Positions 40,642 through 50,705 of a DNA stretch of 64,000 nt are shown piece after piece. Position numbers and translations under genes: made by a program. The notes beneath the pieces were generated by a model that was not told the DNA's origin, ran no database searches, and saw nothing but the letters and a program-made list of their open reading frames with translations. The number at the start of each line of letters is the position of its first letter. Within the stretch, counting starts at the first letter, position 1. The stretch is from Prolixibacteraceae bacterium (lineage in GTDB: Bacteria > Bacteroidota > Bacteroidia > Bacteroidales > Prolixibacteraceae): contig JAQUIJ010000001.1 in assembly GCA_028683385.1 (NCBI GenBank), positions 310,001 through 374,000 on the forward strand, given 5' to 3'.

Positions 40642-43600
40642 ATGCAAAAAATGTATGCCAAATTTATGAAAAAAAAACCAATTGCAGGTAGAGGGCTTTT
40701 AAGCGATTCTCCCTGGCTAAAGCGACTGTTAATTATGAAAATGATTGTAATTCTTCTTCTCGTAGTAGGCTTAGCTTCGAGCTATGCCGAATCAGATGCT
40801 CAGACTACAAAACTAAACCTAAAAGTTAAAAGCGGGACTGTAAAAGATGTTATCGAAGAAATTGAGCGCCAGACTGATCTGTCGTTCATGTACGATAACA
40901 ATGTTTTTAATACTAATCGAAAAATTTCAATTGATGCTGAAAATGAATCGATTAAATCGATAGTTGAAAAATTAATTTCAGGAGAAGATCTGAAATATGA
41001 AATGGTAAACCGTTACATTGTGATTACTTCTGAGAATCAAATCTCCACGTCGCAACAACAAAAAACAGTTTCGGGGAAAGTAACCGATTCGTCAGGCAGC
41101 ACGTTGCCAGGTGTTTCTGTAGTTGTAAAAGGAACTACTACCGGAACGATTACCGATATGGACGGAAAATATTCAATATCCAATGTTTCGCCAAATGCCA
41201 CTCTCCAATTTTCGTTTGTGGGAATGAAATCGCAGGAAATTACGGTTGCCGGTAAAACCATGATTAATGTAATCATGATGGACGATGCGATTGGTATTGA
41301 CGAAGTAGTTGCAATTGGTTATGGTACGGTTAAAAAGAAAGATCTGACCACTTCCGTTTCCACTGTTAAAATGGAGGATACCGATAAGAAAAGTATGGCA
41401 AACCTCACTCAGGCTATTCAAGGTAAAGTTTCAGGGGTAACGGTAGTTCAGGCCTCAGGAAAACCGAATGGTAACTTCTCTATTCAAATCAGAGGGGCTA
41501 CTTCTATCAGTTCGAGTAACAATCCGCTGTACGTTGTTGATGGAATGCCAACTGACGATATTAACTCCATAAATTCATCGGATATCGAGTCGATGCAAAT
41601 ATTGAAAGACGCTTCTTCCTGTGCCATTTATGGTGCAAGGGCAGCCAATGGTGTTGTGTTGATTTCAACCAAAAAAGGTCAGGCAGGAAAACCGATAGTT
41701 ACACTGAAGAGTACTTTTGGAATAAGCAATGTGACTAAACAGCTTGATGTACTAAATACAAAACAACTGGTTTCACTCATCAATGATGAAAGAGTTAACG
41801 CCGGGTTGCCGCTCACAACAAACCTTGACACTATAAAAACAGACAATAACTGGCAGGATATTATTTACAGTACTGCCCTTTCGAGCGACCTTCAACTTTC
41901 CTTTTCGGGTGGTAATGAAAAAACAAAATTTTACATTTCGGTAGATCGTTTAAAAAATGATGGAATCATAAAACCTTCAGCTTATGAACGTTATACTTTA
42001 AAATTGAATCTCGATCACGAGATGTATAAATGGCTGTCTCTGGGTTCAAATATTAGTCTCAGCAAAAGCAAATCGAAAGATGTACATGATAATGCCACTA
42101 TAAACGAAGGAGGGACAGTACTTGGAGCTCTAAGCACACCATCATTTGTTGAGAAATACACAGAAGAGGGCTATTTCGGGTACAATCCTTATAACGGACA
42201 GGATAACCCACTATCATCAATGTACGGAAGTAATTCCTCTACCCGATCAAATAACCTATTGGGAAATGTCTTTACTAAAATCAACCTGCTTCCGAACTTA
42301 TCATTTAAAACGTCAGTTGGTATAGATGCCAATTTTACGAATTATGACAGCTTTACCTATGTCGAAAAAAGTGCGTACGCTGTTTCAACCGGCGGAGGTG
42401 CAGTAGCAAATGCAGGACAAGGACTTACTTTGCTTTTTGAGAACATTCTGGATTATAATAAAACCTTTGGTAAACATGCTATTTCAACCATTGCAGGTAT
42501 AACCAGTCAAAAATACGAAGGAGAAAATTCATGGCTTTCGGCAAAAGGATTTCCAAATTCATCGGTACAAACATTAAATGCTGCTTCAACAGCTACATCA
42601 TTTGGTACCGAGAAATATGAGTCTTCGCTTTTATCGTATTTGGGCAGGGTCAGCTATGCTTATGACGACAAATACCTGGTTTCTGCTAATTTCAGGAGAG
42701 ACGGTTCTTCGAAATTCGGGGCCAACAATAAATACGGAAATTTCCCGTCCTTTTCTGTCGGATGGAGAATGTCAAAAGAGCCATTCCTTCGTAGCGTTAC
42801 GGCCATTTCAGATTTGAAATTGAGAGCTAGCTACGGATATACCGGAAACCAAAGTGGCATTGATTATTATGCCCACCTGAGCAAAGTAGGGTTAGGTGCA
42901 TTGTATCCGTTTAGTGGCGGGGTTATTTCAGGATATTATCCTTCAACAATTGGAAACGAATCGCTTAAATGGGAAACTACCAAGCAAGCTGATTTTGGAA
43001 TTGATTTGAGTTTGCTCGATTCCCGAATTACAGTTGTTTTAGATGCTTATCTGAAAAAAACTTCGGATGCGCTTATGGAGGTTAACTTGCCCCTTTCTAC
43101 CGGATATCCAACTGGCCTACAAAACTTTGCCAAAGTTGAGAATAAAGGTTTTGAATTTGAAATTACTACCCGAAACCTAATCGGAGAGTTTAAATGGACT
43201 ACCGATGCCAATATTTCAATAAATAGGAATAAAATTATTCGGATTGCAGGTGGCAATAGTGCAATAATCTATACCGGCAACATCATCCGCGAACGTGGTT
43301 ATGTAACAGCTATTCGCGAAGGCCATCCAATGAGTGAGTTTTATGGTTTTAAGGTTGCTGGTGTTAACCCTCAAACGGGTGATGTCGATTACATCAAAAA
43401 GGATGGAACACTGGGAAGCTACCTGGAAATGAATGCAGATTCGGATCGGACTGTTATAGGAAATCCAAATCCAAAATTTACCTATGGCCTCACTAACTCA
43501 TTTTCATATAAAGGGTTCAACCTCTCTATCCTGTTGCAGGGCGTCTATGGAAATAAAATTTTCAATTCCACCCGCCTCGAACTGGAATCGATGGAAGGAT

Positions 43601-43965
43601 ATAAAAATGCATCAACATCGGTGCTAAACAGGTGGAAGAAGCCAGGAGATGTTACAGACATACCCCGCGCCGTTTTCGCCAGCTCCATCAACTCTGAGGT
43701 TTCTGATAAGTTTGTTGAAAGCGGATCGTATTTGAGGGTTAAAAATGTAACTTTCTCTTACGATTTTAAAAGTAATCTACTCAAAAAGATACAGATAAAT
43801 AACCTGAATGTTTTTATTACAGGCCAAAACCTGTTGACTTTTACGAAATACACCGGTTATGATCCGGAGGTTAGCGTTTCCACAAATCCAACATCGTTGG
43901 GAGTTGATACGGGAACTTACCCCAATGTGCGCGCTTTCACATTTGGAGTGAACGTTACTTTTTAA
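40642..43965 (+). CDS. SusC-family TonB-dependent receptor, PUL 2
   Basis: 1107 residues from ATG at 40642. ATG at 40666 (MKKKPIAGRG) is also possible. Signal helix at about 30-50, STN domain at about 58-125 (KSGTVKDVIEEIERQTDLSF), carboxypeptidase-regulatory-like domain at about 143-225 (SVVVKGTTTGTITDMDGKYS), plug at about 230-345 (QGKVSGVTVVQASGKPNGNF, SSSNNPLYVVDGMPTDDINS), then the barrel ending in VNVTF. It imports glycan fragments with the SusD-like protein 42 bases downstream and signals to FecR. Its regulatory-like domain is nearly the same as in the PUL 1 receptor, including 40 identical bases, while the rest is diverged. Confidence 0.96.
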   Translation: MQKMYAKFMKKKPIAGRGLLSDSPWLKRLLIMKMIVILLLVVGLASSYAESDAQTTKLNLKVKSGTVKDVIEEIERQTDLSFMYDNNVFNTNRKISIDAENESIKSIVEKLISGEDLKYEMVNRYIVITSENQISTSQQQKTVSGKVTDSSGSTLPGVSVVVKGTTTGTITDMDGKYSISNVSPNATLQFSFVGMKSQEITVAGKTMINVIMMDDAIGIDEVVAIGYGTVKKKDLTTSVSTVKMEDTDKKSMANLTQAIQGKVSGVTVVQASGKPNGNFSIQIRGATSISSSNNPLYVVDGMPTDDINSINSSDIESMQILKDASSCAIYGARAANGVVLISTKKGQAGKPIVTLKSTFGISNVTKQLDVLNTKQLVSLINDERVNAGLPLTTNLDTIKTDNNWQDIIYSTALSSDLQLSFSGGNEKTKFYISVDRLKNDGIIKPSAYERYTLKLNLDHEMYKWLSLGSNISLSKSKSKDVHDNATINEGGTVLGALSTPSFVEKYTEEGYFGYNPYNGQDNPLSSMYGSNSSTRSNNLLGNVFTKINLLPNLSFKTSVGIDANFTNYDSFTYVEKSAYAVSTGGGAVANAGQGLTLLFENILDYNKTFGKHAISTIAGITSQKYEGENSWLSAKGFPNSSVQTLNAASTATSFGTEKYESSLLSYLGRVSYAYDDKYLVSANFRRDGSSKFGANNKYGNFPSFSVGWRMSKEPFLRSVTAISDLKLRASYGYTGNQSGIDYYAHLSKVGLGALYPFSGGVISGYYPSTIGNESLKWETTKQADFGIDLSLLDSRITVVLDAYLKKTSDALMEVNLPLSTGYPTGLQNFAKVENKGFEFEITTRNLIGEFKWTTDANISINRNKIIRIAGGNSAIIYTGNIIRERGYVTAIREGHPMSEFYGFKVAGVNPQTGDVDYIKKDGTLGSYLEMNADSDRTVIGNPNPKFTYGLTNSFSYKGFNLSILLQGVYGNKIFNSTRLELESMEGYKNASTSVLNRWKKPGDVTDIPRAVFASSINSEVSDKFVESGSYLRVKNVTFSYDFKSNLLKKIQINNLNVFITGQNLLTFTKYTGYDPEVSVSTNPTSLGVDTGTYPNVRAFTFGVNVTF

Positions 43966-44007
43966 GTTTCTAGAGCAATCGTAGAACTTTAAAAACAAAA
44001 ACTAAAA

Positions 44008-45480
44008 ATGAAAAAAATGAAAAAAGGAATTGGTCTTTTATTAACGATAATTGCATTGGTCTTCACAACCACCCAATGCAGCAAAGATTATTTGAACCTG
44101 GAACCCAAATCAGAACTGTCAGCTACGGTGGCATACAAAACGGCTACCGATGCAGAGAGTGCTCTTGTTGGAGTGTACAACTGCCTTTCCGACGGACATC
44201 AAAATTGGCTAAGGATGTGTTTGGTCGATAATTTTGACGACAACGTTTATGCCGGTGGCGACGATCCAAGCTTATTCCGGATAAGGGCTTTTCAACTCTC
44301 GGCCTCAAACGACGATTATATCATTGATTTTTGGTCAGCATGTTATGTCATGATCAACAGGGCAAACGTGGTACTAAAATATGTTCCTCTAATTGAAGAT
44401 TCGAAACTGGACATAAAGAAGGATGGCGAAAATACCCGGAGAGACCAGATTCTTGGCGAAGCCACTTATTTGAGAGCCATGAAATATTTCGATCTCGTCA
44501 GGATGTTTAGTGGAGTTCCCATGCCTTTGGTGCCTACCGAAAGTACCGATTTGGAATCGGTTAATTTAGCAAGAACCGACGCGGCTGATGTTTATGCACA
44601 AATTATAAAAGATCTGGAGTATTGTGTTACCGTTTTGCCTGATAGTTACAGCGATGAAACGCAAACTCGCGGAAGGGCAACGAAAGGAGCTGCCAATGCA
44701 ATGCTTGCACAAATTTATGCCACACAAAAACCTGCCAACTGGACGAAAGTCAAGAAATATTGCGACGATGTAATTTCAAATACGGGAGTTTATTCATTAC
44801 TTCCAAATTTCGACGAATTATTCGATGGGGCTCACTACAACAACACCGAGTCCATTATCGAAATTCAATTTCAGGCACCGAATATTACAGCTTGGCAATA
44901 TCATTTGTTGTTGCCTACCTCAATAACCGGCGACAACTGGCGAAAATTCATGACCCCAACATTAGATTTAGTTGGCACAATGCGTTCTGACGGTGATTCA
45001 GTGAGATTACATTCATCCATTATTTTTGAAGCTTCAGATTGGACCGACGAATACTGGGGAAATAATGTTCCTTTTATTTATAAATGGAGACACGACAATG
45101 GCTGGGCCAGCGAAGATCATTGGTATATACAACGCCTTCCTGAAACAATTTTATTAAGAGCTGAGGCCGAAACACAACTTGGCGATATACCGGCAGCATT
45201 GGCCGACCTGAAAACCATAAGAGACAGGGTTGGTCTTCACGATAAAACTGCCGAACTTTCCGGGAAGTCGGCTGATGAAGTAGAAAATGCCATTTTACAG
45301 GAAAGAAGGGTCGAACTTGCTTTTGAAGGATTCCGCTGGATGGATCTTAAACGGACCGGGAAAGCAGTTTCCACACTAACAAAACTGGGGTATACGTTGG
45401 ACGAGCATCTTTTGCTATTACCAATCCCCCTCACTGAAAGGAATGTAAATCCGAAATTGACACAGAATCCAGGATATTAA
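44008..45480 (+). CDS. SusD/RagB-family glycan-binding lipoprotein, PUL 2
   Basis: 490 residues. The lipoprotein signal ends at Cys24 (ALVFTTTQC). SusD features: YLNLEPKSELSATVAYKTAT, RDQILGEATYLRAMKYFDLV, GAANAMLAQIYATQKPANWT, ILQERRVELAFEGFRWMDLK and the terminal LTQNPGY. It pairs with the SusC at 40642-43965 to capture the PUL 2 glycan at the surface. It is shorter than the PUL 1 SusD and not closely alike, suggesting a different substrate. A stem-loop follows at 45508-45542. Confidence 0.95.
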   Translation: MKKMKKGIGLLLTIIALVFTTTQCSKDYLNLEPKSELSATVAYKTATDAESALVGVYNCLSDGHQNWLRMCLVDNFDDNVYAGGDDPSLFRIRAFQLSASNDDYIIDFWSACYVMINRANVVLKYVPLIEDSKLDIKKDGENTRRDQILGEATYLRAMKYFDLVRMFSGVPMPLVPTESTDLESVNLARTDAADVYAQIIKDLEYCVTVLPDSYSDETQTRGRATKGAANAMLAQIYATQKPANWTKVKKYCDDVISNTGVYSLLPNFDELFDGAHYNNTESIIEIQFQAPNITAWQYHLLLPTSITGDNWRKFMTPTLDLVGTMRSDGDSVRLHSSIIFEASDWTDEYWGNNVPFIYKWRHDNGWASEDHWYIQRLPETILLRAEAETQLGDIPAALADLKTIRDRVGLHDKTAELSGKSADEVENAILQERRVELAFEGFRWMDLKRTGKAVSTLTKLGYTLDEHLLLLPIPLTERNVNPKLTQNPGY

Positions 45481-45507
45481 CTATTCCTATCATCATGATA
45501 TTAACTC

Positions 45508-45542
45508 AACGGGCAAAACGGCTAATAAGCTTTTTGCCCGTT
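45508..45542 (+). promoter_or_regulatory. Stem-loop after susD, PUL 2
   Basis: AACGGGCAAAA (45508-45518) pairs perfectly with TTTTGCCCGTT (45532-45542) around a 13-base loop. No T-run follows. It lies in the same place as the PUL 1 stem-loop at 37179-37208, though the sequence differs. Confidence 0.6.
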
Positions 45543-45609
45543 GGATGATGAATTGTTGTGCAATAACCGATTTGAATTTTATCTTATCAATCCACTGAAA
45601 TACAAATAC

Positions 45610-47181
45610 ATGAAAAATATCCTACTCTACATTCTTTGTTTCGTCCCATCATTAATCTTCGGACAAAACCAATCGGCAAATGAAAAATATTGCGAGCAAA
45701 GCCGGTTAGAATCGTTGGTTACAATACGTCCGGGAATACCCGGCAAGCAACCGTTCTGGAACGAAAAGGCCAAGATGTTCAAATACGTTCCATCGTTTGA
45801 CAACAACGATACTACAAGTTGGGTAGTACCCATTCCGAAGTATTACAGATACAAAGCTTTCTCTTTTACCGACAACCAATATTACACCTTCACGGCTAAA
45901 ACTCCATACGAAACATTAAAACCAATTTGGGGTAAATTGCCCAATGGCGAAGTGTACTTAAAAGTAGAAGCCGTTAGCTCGAATGAAAAAAACTTTGTTT
46001 TAGTAGGCAGCAGGTTGTTTTATAAAACTGCGGTTTTTTGTCCACCTTATCCTGAAGCGAAATATTCGTATAAGGATGCACTTATTAAGGGATTGCATTT
46101 CATGTACAATCAGCCTCACATCCAGAATTGGTACAAAACCGGTAAGCCCGACCATAAAAGCCATCAGATATATTGCTACTCAGCATTAGAAGTTGGAAGC
46201 GTTGTAGATGCCATGTTGCAATACAATAAATACTTCCCTAAGAATGATACTTCTCTGATAATTGCACAAAAAGCCGCCGATTATATCATTGCCAATGCCG
46301 AACCACAAGGAAGTCCGCTGGAGTTTTTCCCGAAAGTATATGAAGGTACCAACATGTTTGCCGGAAATTACAAAGGAGAAGTGATCATGAACGAACCTGC
46401 TGCAACCGGGATGAGCTTTCTGGCGCTCTACGATCGGACAGGCGAAACGAAATACCTGCAGGCGGCAGTAAAAATAGCTGACACGTATCTTCATACCCAA
46501 CTTCCTTCAGGCACATGGTACATCCGGATTTATAAAGAAACCGGAAAGCAAGCCTCTGAGGAACTTTGTATTCCGATAAGTATTACGAATTTTCTTTCAG
46601 TTCTTTCCGACAAATATCATTATTCGAAATACCAAAAAGCAATTGATACTTCCATTGCCTGGATTTGGGGAAATCCGATGAAAACGTACAACTGGACTGG
46701 TCAGTTCGAAGATGTTGCTGCTGTTAAACCATATCAAAACCTTTCGAAATACGAAGCTTCGTGGTTTGCCCAATACCTATTGAATAATTCAGGAAAAGAT
46801 AAAACTTACATTTCCCTGGCCAAAGAGTTGATTGCATTTTGCGAAGACCAGTTTGTTGTTTGGGAAAAGCCAGGAATGTATGACACATGGGGAAACTCGA
46901 CTGATGATTGGCATACTCCTGCCGTGTTGGAGCAATACATGTGTTATGTGCCAATTGATGCAAGTGCTGTTCAGATGATCAATACTTTTTATTTGGCGTT
47001 CGAAAAAACCAAGGATCCAATTTATCGCGAAAAAGCGCTGACATTGGCCAATAGTATTGTAAATACCCAGAAAGACGATGGAATGATTCCAACATTTTGG
47101 TCAACAGGCTTTTTTGAGTTCTGGAATAACTGCATGGTTAGTAGTTTAACTGTACTCGACAAACTGAGTAGCGATCAGTAA
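45610..47181 (+). CDS. Secreted protein with probable alpha/alpha-toroid (six-hairpin) fold, unknown function
   Basis: 523 residues from ATG at 45610, where a signal peptide begins (MKNILLYILCFVPSLIFGQ). An earlier in-frame ATG at 45541 lacks such a start. Residues about 25-155 include VTIRPGIPGKQPFWNEKAKM and a beta-rich segment (YYRYKAFSFTDNQYYTFTAK). From about 160 to the end come repeated helical hairpins with aromatic, Gly and Asp motifs (YNKYFPKNDTSLIIAQKAAD, WIWGNPMKTYNWTGQFEDVA, DDGMIPTFWSTGFFEFWNNC), as in (alpha/alpha)6 glycosidases and polysaccharide lyases. Its place directly after susD implies a role in breaking down the PUL 2 glycan. I could not assign a CAZy family. Confidence 0.65.
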   Translation: MKNILLYILCFVPSLIFGQNQSANEKYCEQSRLESLVTIRPGIPGKQPFWNEKAKMFKYVPSFDNNDTTSWVVPIPKYYRYKAFSFTDNQYYTFTAKTPYETLKPIWGKLPNGEVYLKVEAVSSNEKNFVLVGSRLFYKTAVFCPPYPEAKYSYKDALIKGLHFMYNQPHIQNWYKTGKPDHKSHQIYCYSALEVGSVVDAMLQYNKYFPKNDTSLIIAQKAADYIIANAEPQGSPLEFFPKVYEGTNMFAGNYKGEVIMNEPAATGMSFLALYDRTGETKYLQAAVKIADTYLHTQLPSGTWYIRIYKETGKQASEELCIPISITNFLSVLSDKYHYSKYQKAIDTSIAWIWGNPMKTYNWTGQFEDVAAVKPYQNLSKYEASWFAQYLLNNSGKDKTYISLAKELIAFCEDQFVVWEKPGMYDTWGNSTDDWHTPAVLEQYMCYVPIDASAVQMINTFYLAFEKTKDPIYREKALTLANSIVNTQKDDGMIPTFWSTGFFEFWNNCMVSSLTVLDKLSSDQ

Positions 47182-47317
47182 TTACAAATCTGTACCTTTT
47201 GAGATTGAATGGAAAAATATTTTGTAGTAACCCAGGTGCAATTAAAAACCACATTTTACTATCTTGCAGCCCCGTCACGCAAAAACCGGGATACAATTAA
47301 TTTCAAAGTTAACCACC

Positions 47318-48784
47318 ATGAACAAGATTAAAACCGCCTTTGTGTTATCACTTCTGGCTACAGTGGCTTGTACCAATAAACCAGCTACGCAAAATGCTGA
47401 CAAACCGTTAAAGATTGTCAATCCCGAAAAAGCTCAAATTTTCGTTACGGCCAGAGACACTTCCCTCAGGTTGTCTCAAACATCCGATGCAACTTTTGAA
47501 GATTTTGGGCAACCTTTTGAAACTCAGGTGTGCATTTTTGTCGATCCAACCCGCACGTTCCAGACTTTTATTGGCATTGGCGGCGCATTGACCGATGCTT
47601 CAGCCGAAGTTTTTGCCGAACTCCCGGAAGCCACGCAAAAAGAATTCATGACGGCCTATTACGATAAAAATAAAGGCATTGGCTACGATTTCAGCCGAAC
47701 CAATATTGCCAGTTGCGATTTTTCGAGCGACACGTATGCCTATGTGACCGATAAAGACACATCGCTTAACTCGTTTAGTGTTGCCCATGACGAAAAGTTC
47801 CGTATTCCTTTCATCAAACAAGCCATAGCTGCTGCTGGAGGAACATTACCTATGTTTGTGAGTCCCTGGAGTCCACCAGCATGGATGAAAGACAATAACG
47901 ATGTTTTGCAGGGTGGAAAATTACTTCCGGAATATGCTCAGGCATGGGCCAACCATTACGTGAAATTCATCAAAACCTACGAATCGATGGGAATGCCAAT
48001 CTGGGGACTTTCGGTGCAAAACGAACCAATGGCCAAGCAAAAATGGGAATCGTGCCTTTATACAGCCGAAGACGAACGTGATTTCGTAAAGAAATACCTC
48101 GGGCCAACATTGCAGAAAAACGGATTGAGTGATAAAAAACTCATTTGCTGGGATCACAACCGCGATTTGATCTATCAACGTGCAACCACATTACTGAGCG
48201 ATCCGGAAGCTGCCAAATACATCTGGGGCATTGGATTTCATTGGTACGAAACCTGGACTGGCAGCGCGATGCAGTTCGAAAACCTTAAACGGGTGAAAGA
48301 AGCTTTTCCGGACAAAGAACTTATTTTCACTGAAGGTTGTGTCGAGAAATTCGATTTGAACCGGGTAAATGATTGGTCGCTTGGCGAACGTTACGGAAAC
48401 TCCATGGTGAACGATTTCAACTGCGGAACTGTGGCCTGGACCGACTGGAATGTTTTGCTGGACGAAAACGGCGGACCAAACCACGTGGGCAACTTCTGCT
48501 TTGCACCCATCCATGCCGACACCAAAACCGGGAAACTAATTTACACCAACAGCTATTTTTACATTGGGCATTTCTCCAAATTTATACAACCTGGGGCCAA
48601 ACGAATCAGCAGTTCAACCAACCGCGACAAACTGCAATCAACGGCATTTATCAATCCTGACGGAAAAATAGTGGTGGTTGTCCTCAATTTATCTGACAGT
48701 AAATTGCCTTACCGATTGTGGATTGCAGGTAAAGCTGCACCTGTCACAAGTTTGCCGCATTCGATCATGACTGTGGTTATCTGA
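47318..48784 (+). CDS. GH30-family glycoside hydrolase lipoprotein
   Basis: 488 residues from ATG at 47318 (MNKIKTAFVLSLLATVAC), with a lipobox Cys18. The frame is open upstream, but only this start gives the lipoprotein signal. The (beta/alpha)8 barrel carries the GH30 signatures TFIGIGGALTDASAEVFAEL, FVSPWSPPAWMKDN, SVQNEPM with the presumed acid/base Glu236, and LIFTEGCVEKF with the presumed nucleophile Glu339. A C-terminal beta domain closes it. Activities in this group include beta-glucosylceramidase, beta-1,6-glucanase and beta-xylosidase; the layout most resembles GH30 subfamilies 1 or 3. A terminator follows. Confidence 0.9.
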   Translation: MNKIKTAFVLSLLATVACTNKPATQNADKPLKIVNPEKAQIFVTARDTSLRLSQTSDATFEDFGQPFETQVCIFVDPTRTFQTFIGIGGALTDASAEVFAELPEATQKEFMTAYYDKNKGIGYDFSRTNIASCDFSSDTYAYVTDKDTSLNSFSVAHDEKFRIPFIKQAIAAAGGTLPMFVSPWSPPAWMKDNNDVLQGGKLLPEYAQAWANHYVKFIKTYESMGMPIWGLSVQNEPMAKQKWESCLYTAEDERDFVKKYLGPTLQKNGLSDKKLICWDHNRDLIYQRATTLLSDPEAAKYIWGIGFHWYETWTGSAMQFENLKRVKEAFPDKELIFTEGCVEKFDLNRVNDWSLGERYGNSMVNDFNCGTVAWTDWNVLLDENGGPNHVGNFCFAPIHADTKTGKLIYTNSYFYIGHFSKFIQPGAKRISSSTNRDKLQSTAFINPDGKIVVVVLNLSDSKLPYRLWIAGKAAPVTSLPHSIMTVVI

Positions 48785-48813
48785 TAAACGAGCTTCGAAA
48801 AATATACAGATTT

Positions 48814-48857
48814 AAAGCAAGGGCTGTTCCTTTTTCGGGGATAGCCCTTGCTTTTAT
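48814..48857 (+). terminator. Rho-independent terminator after GH30 gene
   Basis: AAAGCAAGGGCT (48814-48825) pairs with AGCCCTTGCTTT (48843-48854) around a 17-base loop that is partly self-complementary, followed by TT. It splits the PUL 2 enzyme genes into two transcription units. Confidence 0.85.
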
Positions 48858-48946
48858 CATTCAAATTCTCAAAAAAGAGCTTTCATCATTTTTTAAGGGA
48901 ATGCAATTTCCCTACATTTACAAAAATTGATAAATCCTAATAATCC

Positions 48947-50683
48947 ATGATAAATCGTATCCTTACACTTAGCCTGATTTTGCTCATTGCTTCAGGCATC
49001 ACCAACGTTTTTGCGTGTACCAACCTGATAGTCACCAAAGGCGCAACCAACGACCACTCGGTAATGATAACCTATGCTGCCGACTCGCATACGCGGTACG
49101 GAACGCTTGGCTTTTATCCGGCTGCCGACCATAAACCCGGCGATTTGTGCGAAGTTTTTCATTACGAAAACGGCAAACTTCTTGGCACTATTCCTGAAGT
49201 TGCCCATACGTTTTCTGTCATTCAGTTCATGAATGAAAATCAGGTAGCCATTGGCGAAACCACCTGGGGAGGATTAGACTCGCTGAAATCGCAACCCGGC
49301 GCGATTCTGGATTACGGCTCGCTGATGCGCATCGGGCTTCAGCGCTCAAAAACTGCCCGCGAAATGATTCAGGTTATGACAGAACTGGTGGCTCAATATG
49401 GATATGCAACCTCGGGAGAATCCTTTTCCATTTCGGATGCCAACGAAGCCTGGATTATGGAGTTGATCGGAAAAGGTAAATACGAAAAAGGCGCCGTTTG
49501 GGTAGCACGCCAAATTCCCGACGGATACGTGAGCGGCCATGCCAATCAGGCACGAATCACCACTTTCCCGTTTCAGAAAACGAACAACTGGAGCGACCCG
49601 AAACAAACCACTTTTCATTCTCCGGATGCGATCAGCTTTGCCAAAAAACATGGATTCTACAAAGGAAGCGATGAATCATTCAGTTTTTCGGATGTGTACA
49701 ATCCGTTGAATTTTGGCGGCGCCCGTTTCTGCGACGCCCGCGTTTGGTCTTTCTTCCGGAAAATCAATAAAGAAATTCGCGAAAGTCAGGATTACACCAA
49801 TTATGCGATGGGAAAATTCAATCGCGATACGAAGATGATGGATCAAACCGCAAACCCAAACGGATACGTTTCGAACCGCATGCCATTGTGGGTAAAACCC
49901 GATTCACCGGTTACGCTCCAACAAGTGATGACGGCCATGCGCGACCATTACGAAGACACTCCTATGGATATGCGCAACGATCCGGGAGCCGGACCATATC
50001 AATCGCCCTACCGCTGGCGCCCCATGGAATTCGAAGTTGACAGTGTTGAATACCTTTGCGAACGCGCCATTGCTACCCAGCAAACAGGCTACAGCTTTGT
50101 GGCCCAGTCGCGCAGCTGGCTCCCCGCTCCTATTGGCGGCATTTTCTGGTTTGGTGTCGACGATACCGACGGCTGCGTTTATGCCCCGATGTATTGCGGA
50201 ATCAAAAAAGTTCCTGAAAGCTATGCCCTTGGAAATGGCTCGATGATTACCTGGTCGGAAACTTCTGCTTTCTGGACATTCAATCAGGTAAACAACTGGG
50301 CTTATTCGCGCTACAACCTCATCCATCCTGAAATCGAAAAATACCAGTCGCAACTTGAGACACAGTTTGCGAACGAAGTGAAAGTGACAGACCAACAGGC
50401 TGCCGAACTTTACAAGCAGAATCAGGCTTCAGCAACCGATTATCTGACCAGCTATTCGGGTTATACCGGCAATAAACTGGTTGCCGACTGGAAAGTGTTT
50501 TACCAGTATCTGTTTATGAAATACATGGATGGAAATGTTAAAAATTCGGACGGCCGCAAATTACTCGATAACGGAAACGGCAAAAACATACCAAAATCTC
50601 CTGCTCAACCTGGCTACGGAAAAGAATGGGAACGTATCATGATTCAGGGAACTGGCGATCGGTTGGTTGTTCCGAAAAAATAA
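48947..50683 (+). CDS. C69-family peptidase (dipeptidase, Ntn-hydrolase)
   Basis: 578 residues. The signal peptide ends LLIASGITNVFA and is followed directly by Cys24 in CTNLIVTKGATNDHSVMITY. In C69 enzymes the N-terminal Cys freed by cleavage is the nucleophile, so this is an intact active-site context. Further motifs are QVAIGETTWGGLDSL, ISDANEAWIMELIGKGKYEK, HANQARITTFP and FWFGVDDTDGCVYAPMYCG. The enzyme should hydrolyse dipeptides or small amides outside the inner membrane. It stands between glycosidase genes, starting a new unit after a terminator. Its link to the PUL is by position only. Confidence 0.9.
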   Translation: MINRILTLSLILLIASGITNVFACTNLIVTKGATNDHSVMITYAADSHTRYGTLGFYPAADHKPGDLCEVFHYENGKLLGTIPEVAHTFSVIQFMNENQVAIGETTWGGLDSLKSQPGAILDYGSLMRIGLQRSKTAREMIQVMTELVAQYGYATSGESFSISDANEAWIMELIGKGKYEKGAVWVARQIPDGYVSGHANQARITTFPFQKTNNWSDPKQTTFHSPDAISFAKKHGFYKGSDESFSFSDVYNPLNFGGARFCDARVWSFFRKINKEIRESQDYTNYAMGKFNRDTKMMDQTANPNGYVSNRMPLWVKPDSPVTLQQVMTAMRDHYEDTPMDMRNDPGAGPYQSPYRWRPMEFEVDSVEYLCERAIATQQTGYSFVAQSRSWLPAPIGGIFWFGVDDTDGCVYAPMYCGIKKVPESYALGNGSMITWSETSAFWTFNQVNNWAYSRYNLIHPEIEKYQSQLETQFANEVKVTDQQAAELYKQNQASATDYLTSYSGYTGNKLVADWKVFYQYLFMKYMDGNVKNSDGRKLLDNGNGKNIPKSPAQPGYGKEWERIMIQGTGDRLVVPKK

Positions 50684-50705
50684 AATAACCCTAAAACCTA
50701 AACCA

